Source: Mactra quadrangularis
Lineage: Eukaryota; Mollusca; Bivalvia; Venerida; Mactridae
Assembly (NCBI GenBank): GCA_025267735.1
Contig: CM046303.1
Span: 53,089,403-53,153,402 of the forward strand
DNA length: 64,000 nt
Direction: 5' to 3'
The position numbers and the translations under genes are program-made. This document shows positions 50,326 through 60,713 of this stretch, in pieces (positions within the stretch are counted from its first letter, which is position 1; every line of letters begins with the position of its first letter). The notes under the pieces are model-generated. The model was not told where the DNA came from and ran no database searches. It saw only the letters and a program-made list of their open reading frames with translations.

Positions 50326-50626
50326 TCTTGATCGTATTTATCCTTTTTTACTCGGTTTAACGCCATGTCAACACAATTTAGGCCATTTTACGGCGTCTAG
50401 CGCACCTAAACTAGCTTCCAGGACCATTGTCTATAACCAGTACTCATCTTCTCTTCCACAAGGTCGGAAACTTCTCCATATTATCTAAGCAATAGGGAAA
50501 AATCGAAATTGTTGTTAAATTTTCATGGAAGGGTATAACTTCGCCGGGTGAGATACGATTCCATACCCCTTTCGGGACACGAGATTCCAAATTCCGGCGC
50601 GCTACCAACTGCGCTATCGACCCGGG
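50326..50626 (-). mobile_element. tRNA-derived SINE (family 1), full length
   Basis: Reverse-strand copy of the element at 627-907. The head lies at the right end: ACCCGGGTCGATAGCGCAG, with the A box in TAGCGCAGTTGGTAGCGCGC. The B box region is decayed (the reverse complement reads GGAATCGTATCTCACC, lacking a good GGTTCGAATC). The tail lies at the left, with the GTTTAACGCCATGTC signature. A 12-bp target duplication TTCGTATTTATT occurs at 50,314-50,325 and 50,627-50,638. The damaged B box suggests it is transcriptionally dead. Confidence 0.9.
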
Positions 50627-50638
50627 TTCGTATTTATT

Positions 50639-51209
50639 CATTTTCAAACTACTGAAAAATACGATGACATGAGAATGGACGACGATCTCTTGCTTTTTAG
50701 CCGACCATGCGTTCGTAAATTCTAGCCGGTGTGCACTTTTGTATCATTAGTAACTGCCACGTGTTTGCGTATCAAACAGTTCATGAACTTATGTTTGTTG
50801 ACCTGTTCATATAATGATTAATGTCATGATTACTCAGTAAAATATCAAGTGACAGCTGGTGTTCTTTTGTATGAAGTTTAATGAATTTTGTTTTTATTCT
50901 CCTGATTTTATTTTGTGATATTTTTCATCATTATAGGGGATAAGCTCGTTTGTTTGCTTAATTGGGTTTTACGGCATATCAATACAATAAAAGTACAATA
51001 AATGCTAGGCTTTATACATGTATAAACAATGTTTAAACAAGGATTAAAATGCGATTGTTCGGTAACCAATGAAGACTCGTGATCATAATAAGACAAACAA
51101 CGTTGAAAAAGGACATAAATTGTTCCATAAATTAAATTTAACCGTAGTCTAAGTTCAGTGATTTACTGTAAGCAGCGGACCTCTAAAATTGAAGTACCCG
51201 ATAAAATAT
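50639..51209. other. Stretch without recognisable features
   Basis: AT-rich spacer. TTGGGTTTTACGGCATATCA near 50,960 faintly recalls a SINE tail, but is too short to call. Confidence 0.4.
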
Positions 51210-51506
51210 TTTTCTTTTTTTATTTACTGGGTTTAACGCCGTGTCAACACAATTTTATGTCATTTTACGACGTCCAGCGTACCTAACCTAGCTTTCCTGG
51301 ACCATTGTCTATAACCAGTACTCACCTACCCTTCCACAAGACCGGAAACTTCTCCATATTATCTTATTAACGGAGGCAAAATAACATTACTGTCAAGTCG
51401 TCATGGCAGGGTATAACATCCCTGGATGGGATTCGAACCCGTACCCCGTTCGGGACACGATATTCCAAATCCCGGAGCGCTACCAACTGCGCTATTGACC
51501 CTGGTT
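51210..51506 (-). mobile_element. tRNA-derived SINE (family 1)
   Basis: Reverse-strand copy with a better head than the previous one: A box in TAGCGCAGTTGGTAGCGC and intact B box GGGTTCGAATCCCATCC on the minus strand. The body includes the CTTGTGGAAGGG and GGTCCAGGAAAGC motifs, and the tail GGCGTTAAACCCAGTAAATA. No convincing target duplication was found, so the exact ends are approximate. Confidence 0.88.
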
Positions 51507-52249
51507 AAAACTTGATCGAAAAGAATAAGTTCATAGTAATCGAGAAATGTGTAACAATGGAAAGTCATTTGCAGATTATACAGGGACTAACTTCATTAAA
51601 AACATAATGGTTTGCTTTCCTATTGTGTTCAGAGCAACTTCAAAGAAGAAAAGACAATCACACGAATTTATGAGAAAAACTGTGCTAGGTTAAGTTTAGA
51701 ATACGATAATTACGGAATATATATCTTAAGTTTATGTCCGTTCCGATTATTATTGTTTATCAATACAGTTTCGGTATTAAATAAGTCTAATATTTGTATG
51801 GTAAGTTTTTCTTTTTCTTTACCAAACAAGATCAATATCATAATAATTATAATACAATGATCTAAGATAGTCGGACTTGTTACATGTACGCTGCCATTAA
51901 AATAAATCTACAAACTACAAACACAAGTTATGTATGCAATGTCAAATTTATATTAACATTTTGTTAGTTCAGTATGTATAAATATACATAGGCATACAAT
52001 AAAGCCAGTATTTATATAAACATAACCATTATGCAATTTGATAATCAATCTAGTCCAGTCCAAAATAAGAGAAACGAAGCTTGAGATACAACATTACATG
52101 TTAGACCATTGTTATGTTCTCTGTGATATAAAAATACAGTGTTACTAAATATAGAATTTTCTAGTAGGTCTTAAATTAACCTCTATTCGATTACAATTGT
52201 AGCAGAGGTATAATACGACACTTGTACTCCCTTGCCTTCAAGCTAGCTT
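51507..52249. other. Stretch without recognisable features
   Basis: AT-rich non-coding sequence. The 82-codon frame at 51,612-51,860 has no recognised motif. Confidence 0.4.
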
Positions 52250-52251
52250 TT

Positions 52252-52320
52252 ATGGCGACGTGGTAGAGTGTCCGCTTACGACTTGAGAATTCGTGGGTTC
52301 GAATCTCAGTTCGAAACTTG
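52252..52320 (+). pseudogene. tRNA-like relic or SINE head fragment
   Basis: GGCGACGTGGTAGAGTGTCC contains an A-box-like TGGTAGAGTG, and 35 bases further GTGGGTTCGAATCTCAG contains a good B box. The spacing is compatible with a tRNA-type promoter. A proper acceptor stem and CCA-ready end are not apparent, and no SINE body that I know follows. It is most likely the head of an unidentified SINE or a tRNA pseudogene. Confidence 0.55.
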
Positions 52321-52616
52321 GATTTTATAGGGTTACACAATGTATATGCAATAATATCACATCATTTATAGTTTTAGTTTTGTTAACAGATCATCCTGGA
52401 ATAACCTTGAATGAACTTCCCAATTGTTATTTTACCTTGCTGTTTTTTAAATATTCTGAAAAGTTCTGACAAGTGTTTATATAAAGATCACTGGTCCTGG
52501 GTCATTACTATTCTGTCATTAAGTTTAGTCATTACATTACAGTCATAAGATTAAAAGTAATTACATTATTGTTGGGTGTTCTTCAGACATGATGTTAGAA
52601 TAATATAATTCACATC
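52321..52616. other. Spacer
   Basis: No supported feature. Confidence 0.4.
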
Positions 52617-52620
52617 TATA

Positions 52621-53179
52621 CTTAACGAAACTTCTAAGTACTCTGGTTTCAATGTTGTCAGAAATTTTCATTTTTCAATATTTATGTCTCATCGTTAATG
52701 AAAATACATACATGACTATACTGTCGTCTGCCTGCGTGGTTTTCATGCTTCTAAATTGATGCAAAATTGATTTTGTCGTGCATGTGCAGAAAAGCGGAAA
52801 TGCGCGCGTGCTTATCGTGCAAAAATTTCACGTGGTCAGTTTTAGTGAAAATCATTAGTTTGTTGATATGCACAACGAAAATCAAGAAATGGCTCGAATG
52901 TCGCTTCAAGAACGAGAAATTGCCATAGGTCTTTCGCAAGACCTACAGAATACGTCTTCTAATTGCTTATGTTCTGTTCAATAAAGCCAATAAGAAAATA
53001 TTATCATACCAACGCTTGCGCGACAAAAAAATGGTTTTGAATCGATAAAGTAGCATGAAAGCCATAAAAACAAAGGTCAGTATGGTCCAAAACACATTTT
53101 CATCAGCGATCAGATATTTTTGTTGAAAAATAAGACTTCCTACCATACTGAAATCGGAGTACTTAGAAGTTTCGTTAAG
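52621..53179 (+). mobile_element. Tc1/mariner-type MITE (559 bp) with transposase relic
   Basis: 31-bp terminal inverted repeats at 52,621-52,651 and 53,149-53,179 that match at 29 positions, both starting CTTAACGAAACTTCTAAG from the outside. TA borders both ends, and extra TA steps make the exact edge ambiguous by 2 bp. Inside, on the plus strand, the 38-codon frame at 52,868-52,984 reads MHNENQEMARMSLQEREIA and then IGLSQD. This resembles the start of the N-terminal helix-turn-helix of Tc1-type transposases before it breaks down. That suggests an internal deletion derivative of an autonomous Tc1-like element. The 62-codon minus-strand frame in the same place is a shadow. Confidence 0.8.
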
Positions 53180-54629
53180 TATATATTTTAAATTTAATTG
53201 TGGGAATATTCATTAATTGGACATTCAACCTCTTTGGATTTCGTACCAGGACCAGTGAAGAATTGGATTTACATACTTAAGTTTTTTTTTTAAATTATAT
53301 TTTTCTCCTGTTTGTAACTTTCTATACACTTCTGTTTTTAAATGAATTTGTATGTGTTCATTATTCGTTTGTTGCTGTCGGTAACTATCGGCTTGGATTT
53401 TAAAAAGGACATTGTAGTATTTTCCAAGAATCAACTCATGCAACAATTTTGATTTTTCTCATATAAGATGGTACTAAAATTAATAGAAATTGTGTTTTGC
53501 ATAATTCTCCTAACAATAATCACAAAGTTGGTGAAATTCGAATGTAACAAATCAAATGTTGACATATTTAGTCTCCTGAGTCTCACATTAAGTGTTAAAC
53601 CATTTGATTATTATGGGAAAAGATTTGAATCAGAAATACACTGCCCTCAGAAAGTTCATTCACTCATTCACAATTTACATTGTGCTTAATATAGTTTCAC
53701 AAAGTTTATAGCTAAATAATTTCTTTCTTTTTTTTCTTTAAATCAGTACATTAATTTAATATGAACTTACAAAAGTATCTCAAACTTGTTGCTAGATCAT
53801 GTTATACATAGAACATAGTTATGGAGGCTGATAGATAACTTTTGCTGCCACTTCAAAAGTAAATGCTCTAATAGAAAAAACTATTGCCATGTAAATGAAT
53901 AAAATTAGCAATGATGTAATATCTCTTAAAACTTGAACTTGGAATATGTAGCAATTTAATTAATTGTTATGTGGAGGAACTTTTGGAGGGCAGTGTGTTG
54001 ATTTATGAGATCAATCTCATTAGTTCTTAACATCCTATGTGTCATAGTGTTAAAAGTTGCGGTAATGTTTGTATTACATGTTAGCTAATGTGACAACTGT
54101 ACACATTTATAATTAGAAAGTTAACGTTAATTTGAAGTATATTCGAAGTGATTTATTAAATTGTTATTGTCAAGACTTTGATACTTAATTTTTAAACCCA
54201 ACAAAGTGGAAAAAGAACATGTCAAATATAGCACGCACATTGTCAATGCTGTTATTTTTGTACCCAAGTGTAAACAGCAATTTAAACAAATGATATATTT
54301 CTTTGCGAAAATATGGGTTTTAAAAGGCATTTCATTTTGTGTCTATACATTGTATTTGCATTATACACTTGTCCAGAAAGCACACGTGACAATGTAACAC
54401 TTGTTGGTATTTTACTTATGATTTTATTTATTAGTATATCGAGAACAAACCTTTTAGGCATGGTAGCAGGTGTTTAGCTTTAATTAATGCCAACGTATCT
54501 ATGATAAAGCCTAAGCGCAGTAAAACATAACATGTTTTTCTATATACAAACGTCGTCGAAATAAAAGCGAGATACAACTTTTCGATTAGCACTATGATAA
54601 TAGTCTTAGTGGCATATACTAATGATATG
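53180..54629. other. About 1.4 kb without a supported gene
   Basis: Several chance frames (53,225-53,446 minus, 53,468-53,689 plus, overlapping pair at 54,127-54,397) with no recognised domains. No repeat or RNA gene seen. Confidence 0.4.
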
Positions 54630-54640
54630 ACGATATTACT

Positions 54641-54962
54641 GTTTGTTTGTGCAATTGTTTGTATGTGTGTTAGTTTTGTTAGATTTAACGCCGGAACAAA
54701 ACATTGTACACGTATAGGTCACATAACAGCGGTCAGTCAACCTACTCACCGTCGTTCCTGGTAAGGCTTAATCTCTGGATTAAGCTGTTAACCAGTTACC
54801 AGGTACATTTCCGCCAGTTACTGACAACTGCTCTACATGGTTAGGAATCAGTGGTAGGAGGGAGAATTGCCTTTAAAGCAATGAATGATCAAATTCCGCG
54901 AAAGTATGATCCGCCGGGAATCAAACACATTATCCCTCTTGTCGTGAGCTAGCCGGGCGGCT
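54641..54962 (-). mobile_element. tRNA-derived SINE (family 2), old copy
   Basis: Reverse-strand element. The head at the right reads, on the minus strand, GCCGCCCGGCTAGCTCACGA and a decayed B box (GTTTGATTCCC). The body carries CATACTTTCGCGGAATTTG, CTCCCTCCTACCACTG, GTCAGTAACTGGCG and the tail GGCGTTAAATCTAAC. Possible aged target duplication: CGATATTACT (54,631-54,640) and TGATGTTACT (54,964-54,973). The A box has lost TTGG, so it is probably inactive. Confidence 0.85.
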
Positions 54963-54973
54963 ATGATGTTACT

Positions 54974-55571
54974 AAATACGCTAAGTCTATAGTGATTTCG
55001 TTAATTATTTGTCACTAATCTCATTTAAATCATCTAGTAGTTGCAAAATTGATGTGTAATCGATAGATAACCAGATATAAAGATGTAAAACATAATGCAT
55101 ATGATAAGGAGTTGTATAATTAATTAGTTATATTATTCCTAGACAATATTTATTATGATTCGCCAAAGCATTGAGATGCATAAATTAAGTAGTGTAATGT
55201 ACTTAATAAGATAATGATCCTTCAGTGCCAAAAAAACAAATGTGTTTAATTGATAGTTGAAAAGACTAGTGATGTCAATCTGCGATTGAAAAATAAAATA
55301 TATATGAGACAATTCATGACTGATTGTTATAGCTTTTAATAGTGTAAATTAATAGAAAGTTATTTATGTAAATGATATGGTCAATTCTTTTTGGCGATAT
55401 TGTTGACACAGCATTTTTGTTTCATTTATCTCTATAAGCGATGCTTAAACAAATTAATGTTTGTTTTTGTTCTTGGCAAGTTCACAAGCTTCGTAGTATT
55501 GAAAGACTTGTAAACTATTTATTCCTGACCCGTTTCAGAATGTCAGTGCATTACAATATGTTTGAATGTGC
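54974..55571. other. Stretch without recognisable features
   Basis: AT-rich spacer between two family 2 SINEs. Nothing supported. Confidence 0.4.
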
Positions 55572-55583
55572 CGCTTTTTAATG

Positions 55584-55903
55584 TTTGTTTGTTGGTTTTG
55601 TTGGGTTTAACGCCGTAGCAACACATTTTATAGGTCATACTACGGCTGTCAGTCAACATACTCACTCCTCCTGGAAAGACTAAATCTCTTGAATTAGCTG
55701 TTAACCAACTAATAAGCACATACTTTCGTCAGTGACTGACAACTGTCCTACATAATTAAAAATCATTGGTAGGAGGGAGAATGGCCGTAGAAATAATTTC
55801 ATGACCAAACTCCACGAAAGTATGCCACGCCCGGGAATCGAACCCACGACCCCTCGATCAGTAGACTTGCGTGTTACCAACTGAGATAGCTGGGCGGCTT
55901 TGT
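55584..55903 (-). mobile_element. tRNA-derived SINE (family 2), full length
   Basis: The best family 2 copy in the window, 320 bp, with a perfect 12-bp target duplication CGCTTTTTAATG at 55,572-55,583 and 55,904-55,915. On the minus strand the head reads GCCGCCCAGCTATCTCAGTT, with an A box ending TTGGTAACACGC and a B box GTGGGTTCGATTCCCGG. The body and tail match 12,921-13,159. The tail ends GGCGTTAAACCCAACAAAAC with ACAAAC repeats. The intact boxes and duplication indicate relative youth. Confidence 0.95.
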
Positions 55904-56161
55904 CGCTTTTTAATGAAGATGATAAACTTTGTAAATAAACTTTTGCGACTGCTTTTGTTCTATTTAAAATGTGAATATACGTACTAGAAATATAAATCAG
56001 TATTTACCGGCAAAAATGAAGCGAATACCAGTACTAGATCTATGCACCGGTGTAAAACTGTACACATCAAGATATATGCAATTCATTTTACATTATTTAT
56101 AGAAACTCTGTTTTTTTTATATTGCAGATGTCTGGAAAATGGGACAACATCATAAATCCAA

Positions 56162-56273
56162 TGATATATGCTACCTTTTTGATACCTTTATATATGATAT
56201 AAATTATGCTACCTTTTTGATACCTTTATATATCGTATAAATTATGCTACCTTTTTGATACTTTTATATATCG
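56162..56273. repeat. 38-bp tandem repeat, about 2.9 copies
   Basis: The phrase ATGCTACCTTTTTGATAC begins at 56,168, 56,206 and 56,244, giving an exact 38-bp period with very few differences. Too short an array to call a satellite. Confidence 0.93.
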
Positions 56274-56861
56274 GGCGAATGAAATTATCCAATTGAATTT
56301 ATCGGAGAAACACGTAAAATTACAGACAATAAAGACAGATACAACATTCAATCTACGACTGTCTAGACCGGACAGTTTGATACAACATTTTATTATTATT
56401 GTGCTTTGGTAAATGTCTACTTTGTATGGACTACTGTTATCTTGTATTTAATGGATAGTTATTCTTAATATTTCATTTGGATTCAATTCTTTAGCAGTTC
56501 TAAAATAAGTGTTGAAAGAATAAGCTGTGGCGATTACCTATCGTCAAGCTGGCATGTCAACAACTGTTTTATTTTGATTAATACATTTGTCAAAATTAAC
56601 AAAAACATTCTACATTAGATAAATGATCAAAATCAAATGCTCTCCAGGCAATTAAAGATGTTACCTGAGACTAAAAGTACTGTTCATCGCTAAACTATAA
56701 ATTAGTCATACAATTTGCGGAAAAAACTAACACTTGTCCTATATGAAATGAGTATGAAACTTAATTTGCTCTATTGATTTTGCTTAACAAAATGTTAAAA
56801 ATTTAAGCAACAATTTATTTCTGTAACGAGATCACCCGGCAAGCCTCGCCGATTAAACCTT
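56274..56861. other. Stretch without recognisable features
   Basis: AT-rich spacer. Nothing supported. Confidence 0.4.
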
Positions 56862-57256
56862 TTTCTTTCATGCTTTACGGTAAAACGTCCCGTTATTCGA
56901 TAAAAATTAACGATGAAAATCTAAATTTTATTTTTTCTTCGTAGTGAAAATATAACCTTATATTTTCATCGTTCATGACGTCATTTTAGAAGATAAATGA
57001 CGTCATCTTGGAGTAGAAATGACGTCACGTTATAATTTGTGTGAAATACATCATATAAAACACAAAACTACATGTAAGCATGAAAGAAACAGAATATTCG
57101 TCAACTTTGGTGTAAGATCTTTTTTATTTCAACTCGTGAATTCAGAAAATGACATTTTCACTCGTGGCTATGCCACTCGTGAAAATATGTTTTCTGAGCT
57201 CACTCTGTGAAATAAAAATCGATCTTACACCAAAGTTGACGAATATCCTCTATTTC
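56862..57256. mobile_element. Nested inverted-repeat element with 153-bp palindrome
   Basis: 57,094-57,246 is an almost perfect palindrome centred on GGCTATGCC at 57,166-57,174. Outer arms are ATATTCGTCAACTTTGGTGT and its inverse; inner arms are TTTTCACTCGTGGC and GCCACTCGTGAAAA. A second inverted pair brackets the left part: TTCTTTCATGCTTTAC (56,865 region) with GTAAGCATGAAAGAA (57,074 region). Between them AACGATGAAAAT pairs with ATTTTCATCGTT. Three TGACGTCA octamers lie at 56,976, 56,998 and 57,020. The 63-codon plus-strand frame is a product of the palindrome. Most likely a MITE-like element of unknown family. Confidence 0.6.
56976..57027. promoter_or_regulatory. Three evenly spaced TGACGTCA (CRE-type) sites
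   Basis: Perfect TGACGTCA palindromes start at 56,976, 56,998 and 57,020, exactly 22 bp apart, about two helical turns. TGACGTCA is the consensus binding site of CREB/ATF bZIP factors. Whether it acts as a regulatory element is unknown; no nearby gene is recognisable and it lies in a repeat-like segment. Confidence 0.4.
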
Positions 57257-59829
57257 CAACTTGCGGATAAACTCAGTACAGAATGACGCTAGCCTAATAT
57301 TCTCTGTCAGACTCTTCACGTTACGTTGGAATTCAGACAATATTCACTTAATATTCACAGTCAATAGCATTTTGCTGATGAATTGTCGATAGTGTGGTTT
57401 GATTCAACAGATTTAGACACAAAAAAGTTGTAATCAATTGTATTCAGTCAGATATTTAAATTATATAAAAGACCTTGATCAGAATATGCAGGCGCAGAGA
57501 TTAAGTCTTTAGATAAAAGCGACATTGGACCGCCAGAATATTCTAGATTAGTAGTGCAATAATTTTTTATCGAGTTTCTTGGTTTGTTTTAACTTATCTG
57601 ATATCTGATATCAGAAGGTTAGTTGTAATGCTGCGTGCATTTTTCCAAAGATATGTAAAACTTGGTTCCATGCATTTTTCCAAAAATATGTATTTTTTTC
57701 ACGGAAATGTCCGCTCCATTAAAACATTTTTCGGACATTAAAACAATGAATGATGGCAATGAAACTAATATGAATACAGGTGTGTGGGATTCCTATGCTC
57801 GACTTGTTCGACTTCGTCTGCGGACAAGTAAATATGTTCAGCCTCCTTGTCCGTGGACAAGTATTCTATTTAGTAATAAACGCACTAACACACATGTGTA
57901 GTAATACTTAATAATGTAAATGTTTCAATCGTTTTCAGCATTGAACTATTTCATTCAATTACTTATTATTACTTGAAATATGCATTTTATATCGTAGTTC
58001 TCTATATTTCGTTTTGAGTAATGAACCTCTGGACAAGTGCATTTTCATCCGGCATAAGTTTATTTTTGAATTGACCTGCCCACGGACAATGTTTTGTCCA
58101 AACTGAAGTGATGTATGCTTTGTTCTCTCTATCAATGAAAGCTGTATTGTATTTTAAGATTACGACAAGTACTTAGAGTATTATATCATTTATAGTTTTA
58201 TTTTAAATGATAATTAGTTTTCCATGAATCATGTCATCGGATTTCTTATTGTTTTAGTGCATACATCAATCGTAAGAAGACATGTAACAGTGTGGTATAA
58301 AGTAACATCAAACGCAATAAAATCATTCTCAATGTGTGTTAAATAGTAATGCGTTCTAGAATGCAACAATAAGCTGATAAGCGTGACACTTAAGGAGATT
58401 AGTTGGCACGCCAACATTAAAGTCATTTCTGCTAAAATATTATGCTGTAGTATTGACACCCAAGTTAAGCTGTTGAAACTCACTTGGTGTTGTGACTATC
58501 AATTTTGAATTTGAAATATGTCGGGAGTGCCCATCACACATGATTGAATAGTAAGAAACTCTTTTGTAATGCTTTTACATGTACAAATATTTGCTGTAGC
58601 TCTTTTCCCTCAAAAATAGCAATAAACACGTAATGAATACATGTTTTAAAATGTAATAGTGTCGATGGTAACATAGCACGATACATATGCATTTTAATGT
58701 GGTATAACTCAACAAGTTAGTTTTATTTTACTAATTTTTGATAATAATGGTATAACGATACTATTACATGTATATTCATTATAGTAGTATAAATAGCTCA
58801 TTATCGCTGTTTTAAACATGCGCAAGATTTTTTCGATGTTTAGATTTTACGTCCAAATTACTTTGAATTAGTTGGTACTTTTGGTTTTTACCCCTTTTAT
58901 TCTTCTGCTACAAGAATTTTTGTTCATATATTTGTTTGTTGGAAATGGTTTCCACTATATTAAGCATTTAGAACTCAAGAGTTTTATTAAGTCTCTTAAA
59001 AAATATGGTAACATGTTATTTTGAACGTCTTGTTTTGGAATTATGCATTTAAACAAAATTTGTATCAACTATCCTTCAGTTATCTGACGCGGTTAAGGCT
59101 AAGACTAGAAAATTAGCACAGAACAACTGCACATTCAAATACAGTGTAATAAAGTAATAAAACGTCACTTGCGACACATGTTTCTGCATATTCTAGTTAT
59201 TTATACCAAAGATTAATTGACATGAAATCCTACCAAAAAATTGCATTGTCTAGTTTGTATATTCAGTAATGACATAGAAACATGATAAGATGAGGAAAGC
59301 AATAGAGTCACAAAGTATGAATCCCCAAACTGCCCAATAATCTTCATTGTTTTTGGCATATGATTAGAACCAGGAAATATTTTTGTAGGTTAAAATAAAA
59401 AAGACTGATTTTCTAGTTAGCTATACGAGTAAATTGTGAAGTTCACTCTTCCCTAAACGCATATTCTGGTGTTAAAGTATTTACGTGTACCTTACAACTC
59501 AGCAAGTTTTCAAATTTTACCAAATGTCTTTATGATCCAAAGTTAGGCACAGTTGATTCCTTAAACATGGACTTATTGTGTCGAAAATTATTGCTCGAGT
59601 TTTACTCATGTTTATACATCCTTTATTCTCTGAATATATCAAATCAGTGCAAAATATTATCAATGATGCGCTAAATAGTTCAGGACTTCTCTGTTCAAGT
59701 ATATTGAAGTCAATAGAAGTATAAAGCAACATATAGTCAGCAGTATATCAAAGTCATGTCAAGGATAATTATTCCAATAATGCATTAAGCTTTGGTTTAA
59801 GCATTCATTAAAGATGTTGTATTGTGTTT
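57257..59829. other. About 2.6 kb without a supported gene
   Basis: Within 57,818-58,100 the motif GGACAAG or its inverse CTTGTCC occurs several times (57,822, 57,846, 57,855, 58,031, and GGACAATGTTTTGTCC near 58,084), forming short inverted pairs that suggest a decayed repeat. Frames at 57,662-57,901 (plus) and 58,229-58,483 and 59,517-59,732 (minus) carry no recognised motif. Confidence 0.4.
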
Positions 59830-59837
59830 ATAAGTAT

Positions 59838-60287
59838 TAGGGGTGTAACGGTTAACCGATATATCGGTTAATATTGCAATACGACTTCTGACGGTTTTTT
59901 AACCGGTTCGTTTTTCTCTGAACCGGTTTTCTAGTTATGTTCCATTCTGATTGTTTTTATCAAAGTCAGAAATTTAACTGTTTGAATAAACATTTAAATG
60001 TGTTCGGAAACTTGAAATATTTTTCGTAAAGTGAGAGAATAATTATCTTTGAAAGTCCATTCAAAACCTTTTTTCTAACTTATTCAAACATTAGCATAAT
60101 ACGTGTAGATCATTTGAAAATACAAATATCTATGTACAATGTTGATCAAATTAAGACGATGCACGTGCATTAATTCATGCTATGAATGTATGCACAAAGA
60201 ACAATATGTATCGCAATATATTGCAATACGGGTTTCATGTATTGCAATATATTGCAATACGGTTTTTGCCGTATTGTTACACCCCTA
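59838..60287. mobile_element. hAT-type non-autonomous element, 450 bp
   Basis: Relative of the element at 30,785-31,182. It starts TAGGGGTGTAACGGTTAACC and ends TTGTTACACCCCTA, flanked by a perfect 8-bp duplication ATAAGTAT at 59,830-59,837 and 60,288-60,295. It is 52 bp longer than its relative, mainly because the right subterminal region carries two tandem copies of an ATTGCAATATATTGCAATAC module. No transposase is encoded; 62-67-codon frames on both strands at its right end are by-products of this symmetric sequence. Confidence 0.95.
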
Positions 60288-60411
60288 ATAAGTATGTGTT
60301 TGGAAAATACACTATCATGGTTTATGTAATGACGCATCATGGACAGCCATATGAATTCTATAGAACATAACATGATTTAAGGGTTTGATGATATTGTTTG
60401 CATTAATGATA

Positions 60412-60701
60412 ACCCGGGTCGTTAGCGCAGTTGGTAGCGCGTCGGGATTTGGAATATCGTGCCCGAGGGGAAGCGGGTTCGAATTCCTACCGGGGAGGTT
60501 ATACCCTTCCATGAAAATTTGACAATAATGTCGATTTTCCTCCATTGATTAGATAATATGGAGAAGTTTCCGGCCTTGTGGAAGGGTAGGTGAGTACTGG
60601 TTATAGACAATGGTCCAGGAAAGCTAGGTTAGGTGCGCTGGATGCCGAAAAATGACCTAAATTGCGTTGACACAGCGTTAACTCCAATAAATAAATAAAT
60701 A
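60412..60701 (+). mobile_element. tRNA-derived SINE (family 1), full length
   Basis: 290 bp with a perfect 12-bp target duplication GCATTAATGATA at 60,400-60,411 and 60,702-60,713. Head ACCCGGGTCGTTAGCGCAGT with an A box in TAGCGCAGTTGGTAGCGCG and a B box GGGTTCGAATTCC (one change). The body and tail match 627-907, ending AATAAATAAATAAAT. Only about 110 bp from the hAT-type element. Confidence 0.95.
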
Positions 60702-60713
60702 GCATTAATGATA

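Noticed and set aside
52252..52320. Functional tRNA gene
   Set aside because: Good A and B boxes but no convincing cloverleaf; recorded as a relic instead.
60315..60610. Overlapping 62- and 76-codon minus-strand frames
   Set aside because: Both are antisense readings of the SINE at 60,412-60,701 and its flank.
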